From positions 1 to 35,412 of the forward strand of contig DAHVQK010000149.1 of the NCBI GenBank assembly GCA_027317845.1: a stretch of DNA of 35,412 nt, written 5' to 3'. Each line of letters starts with the position of its first letter. The stretch's first letter is position 1. The notes below the pieces were generated by a model that ran no database searches, was not told the origin of the DNA, and saw only the letters and a program-made list of their open reading frames with translations. Below, piece after piece: positions 35,288 to 35,412 of the stretch. Source of the DNA: Gammaproteobacteria bacterium. Its GTDB lineage: Bacteria > Pseudomonadota > Gammaproteobacteria > Steroidobacterales > Steroidobacteraceae. Position numbers and translations under genes: made by a program.

Positions 35288-35412
35288 GTTTGGCAGGTAA
35301 TTTGTGTGGGGACTCGTGTCAAAGAGCCTTTGGCGCTAAGACCGAGTGACCAAAATGTCCAGCAGTAGTTGGGCCATTTTGGATCCACTCTTTTTGATGA
35401 TTCTCAAAATCT

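Larger units (their letters stand above)
35198..35412 (+). other. 5' leader of a ribosomal RNA operon (16S gene lies beyond the window)
   Basis: After P2 the sequence carries boxB-like, boxA and boxC-like elements, a small CAAAG/CTTTG hairpin (35320-35332), and a CCAAAATG/CATTTTGG stem (35350-35357 with 35375-35382). The last bases are A/T-rich, as is usual shortly before mature 16S rRNA. The 16S 5' end itself is not in the window. Confidence 0.85.

Noticed and set aside
34351-35349. 332-codon plus-strand frame over the tyrS 3' end and rrn leader
   Set aside because: Arg/Pro/Ser-rich shadow frame that crosses tyrS and the ribosomal promoters; no similarity.

Overview
The window is GC-rich, gene-dense chromosomal DNA from a gammaproteobacterium. 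Placement rests on gene content and order: pilT-pilU, then pyrB-ruvX-yqgE-tonB-gshB running opposite to a pilG-pilH-pilI-pilJ-chpA-chpC cluster, a convergent ppx/ppk pair, and tyrS directly ahead of a ribosomal RNA operon leader. All of these recall Pseudomonas and Xanthomonadales/Nevskiales-type genomes. I cannot place it below class from sequence alone. No mobile element, CRISPR array or tRNA is visible.

Region 1 (1-3480, +): three consecutive PilT-family hexameric ATPases for type IV pilus retraction: PilT (its start lies before the window), PilU, and a third PilU-like paralogue that overlaps pilU by 4 nt. Region 2 (3518-8355, -): a compact six-gene operon gshB-tonB-yqgE-ruvX-pyrB-pyrK, with overlaps or very short gaps. 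A PyrK-type iron-sulphur flavoprotein follows pyrB where Pseudomonas has a dihydroorotase-like gene. Region 3 (8630-17575, +): the Pil-Chp twitching chemosensory operon. Its PilJ receptor has essentially no periplasmic domain, and neither the methyltransferase (pilK) nor the methylesterase (chpB) is present. A membrane diguanylate cyclase follows.

Region 4 (19071-25847): an inositol-monophosphatase family gene, PduO-type cobalamin adenosyltransferase, a secreted DUF2807 protein, YceH, AmpD, a DUF1614 membrane protein, bioA and rsmE. Between ampD and yceH lies a strong candidate small-RNA gene on the minus strand: a near-consensus sigma-70 promoter, about 155 nt with three hairpins and no credible ORF, and a textbook intrinsic terminator.

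Region 5 (25882-34733): pdxH, the fused chorismate mutase/prephenate dehydrogenase tyrA, rppH, a DUF6776 coiled-coil membrane protein, erpA (with a promoter positioned so that its mRNA may be leaderless), ppx, ppk and tyrS. Region 6 (34734-35412): no gene, but a tandem-promoter rRNA operon leader with boxB-like hairpin and boxA. The 16S gene should begin just past the window edge.

Functional themes are pilus retraction and surface sensing (pilT/U/U2, pilGHIJ-chpAC, possibly the c-di-GMP synthase), housekeeping biosynthesis, polyphosphate metabolism and growth-rate-controlled translation genes.
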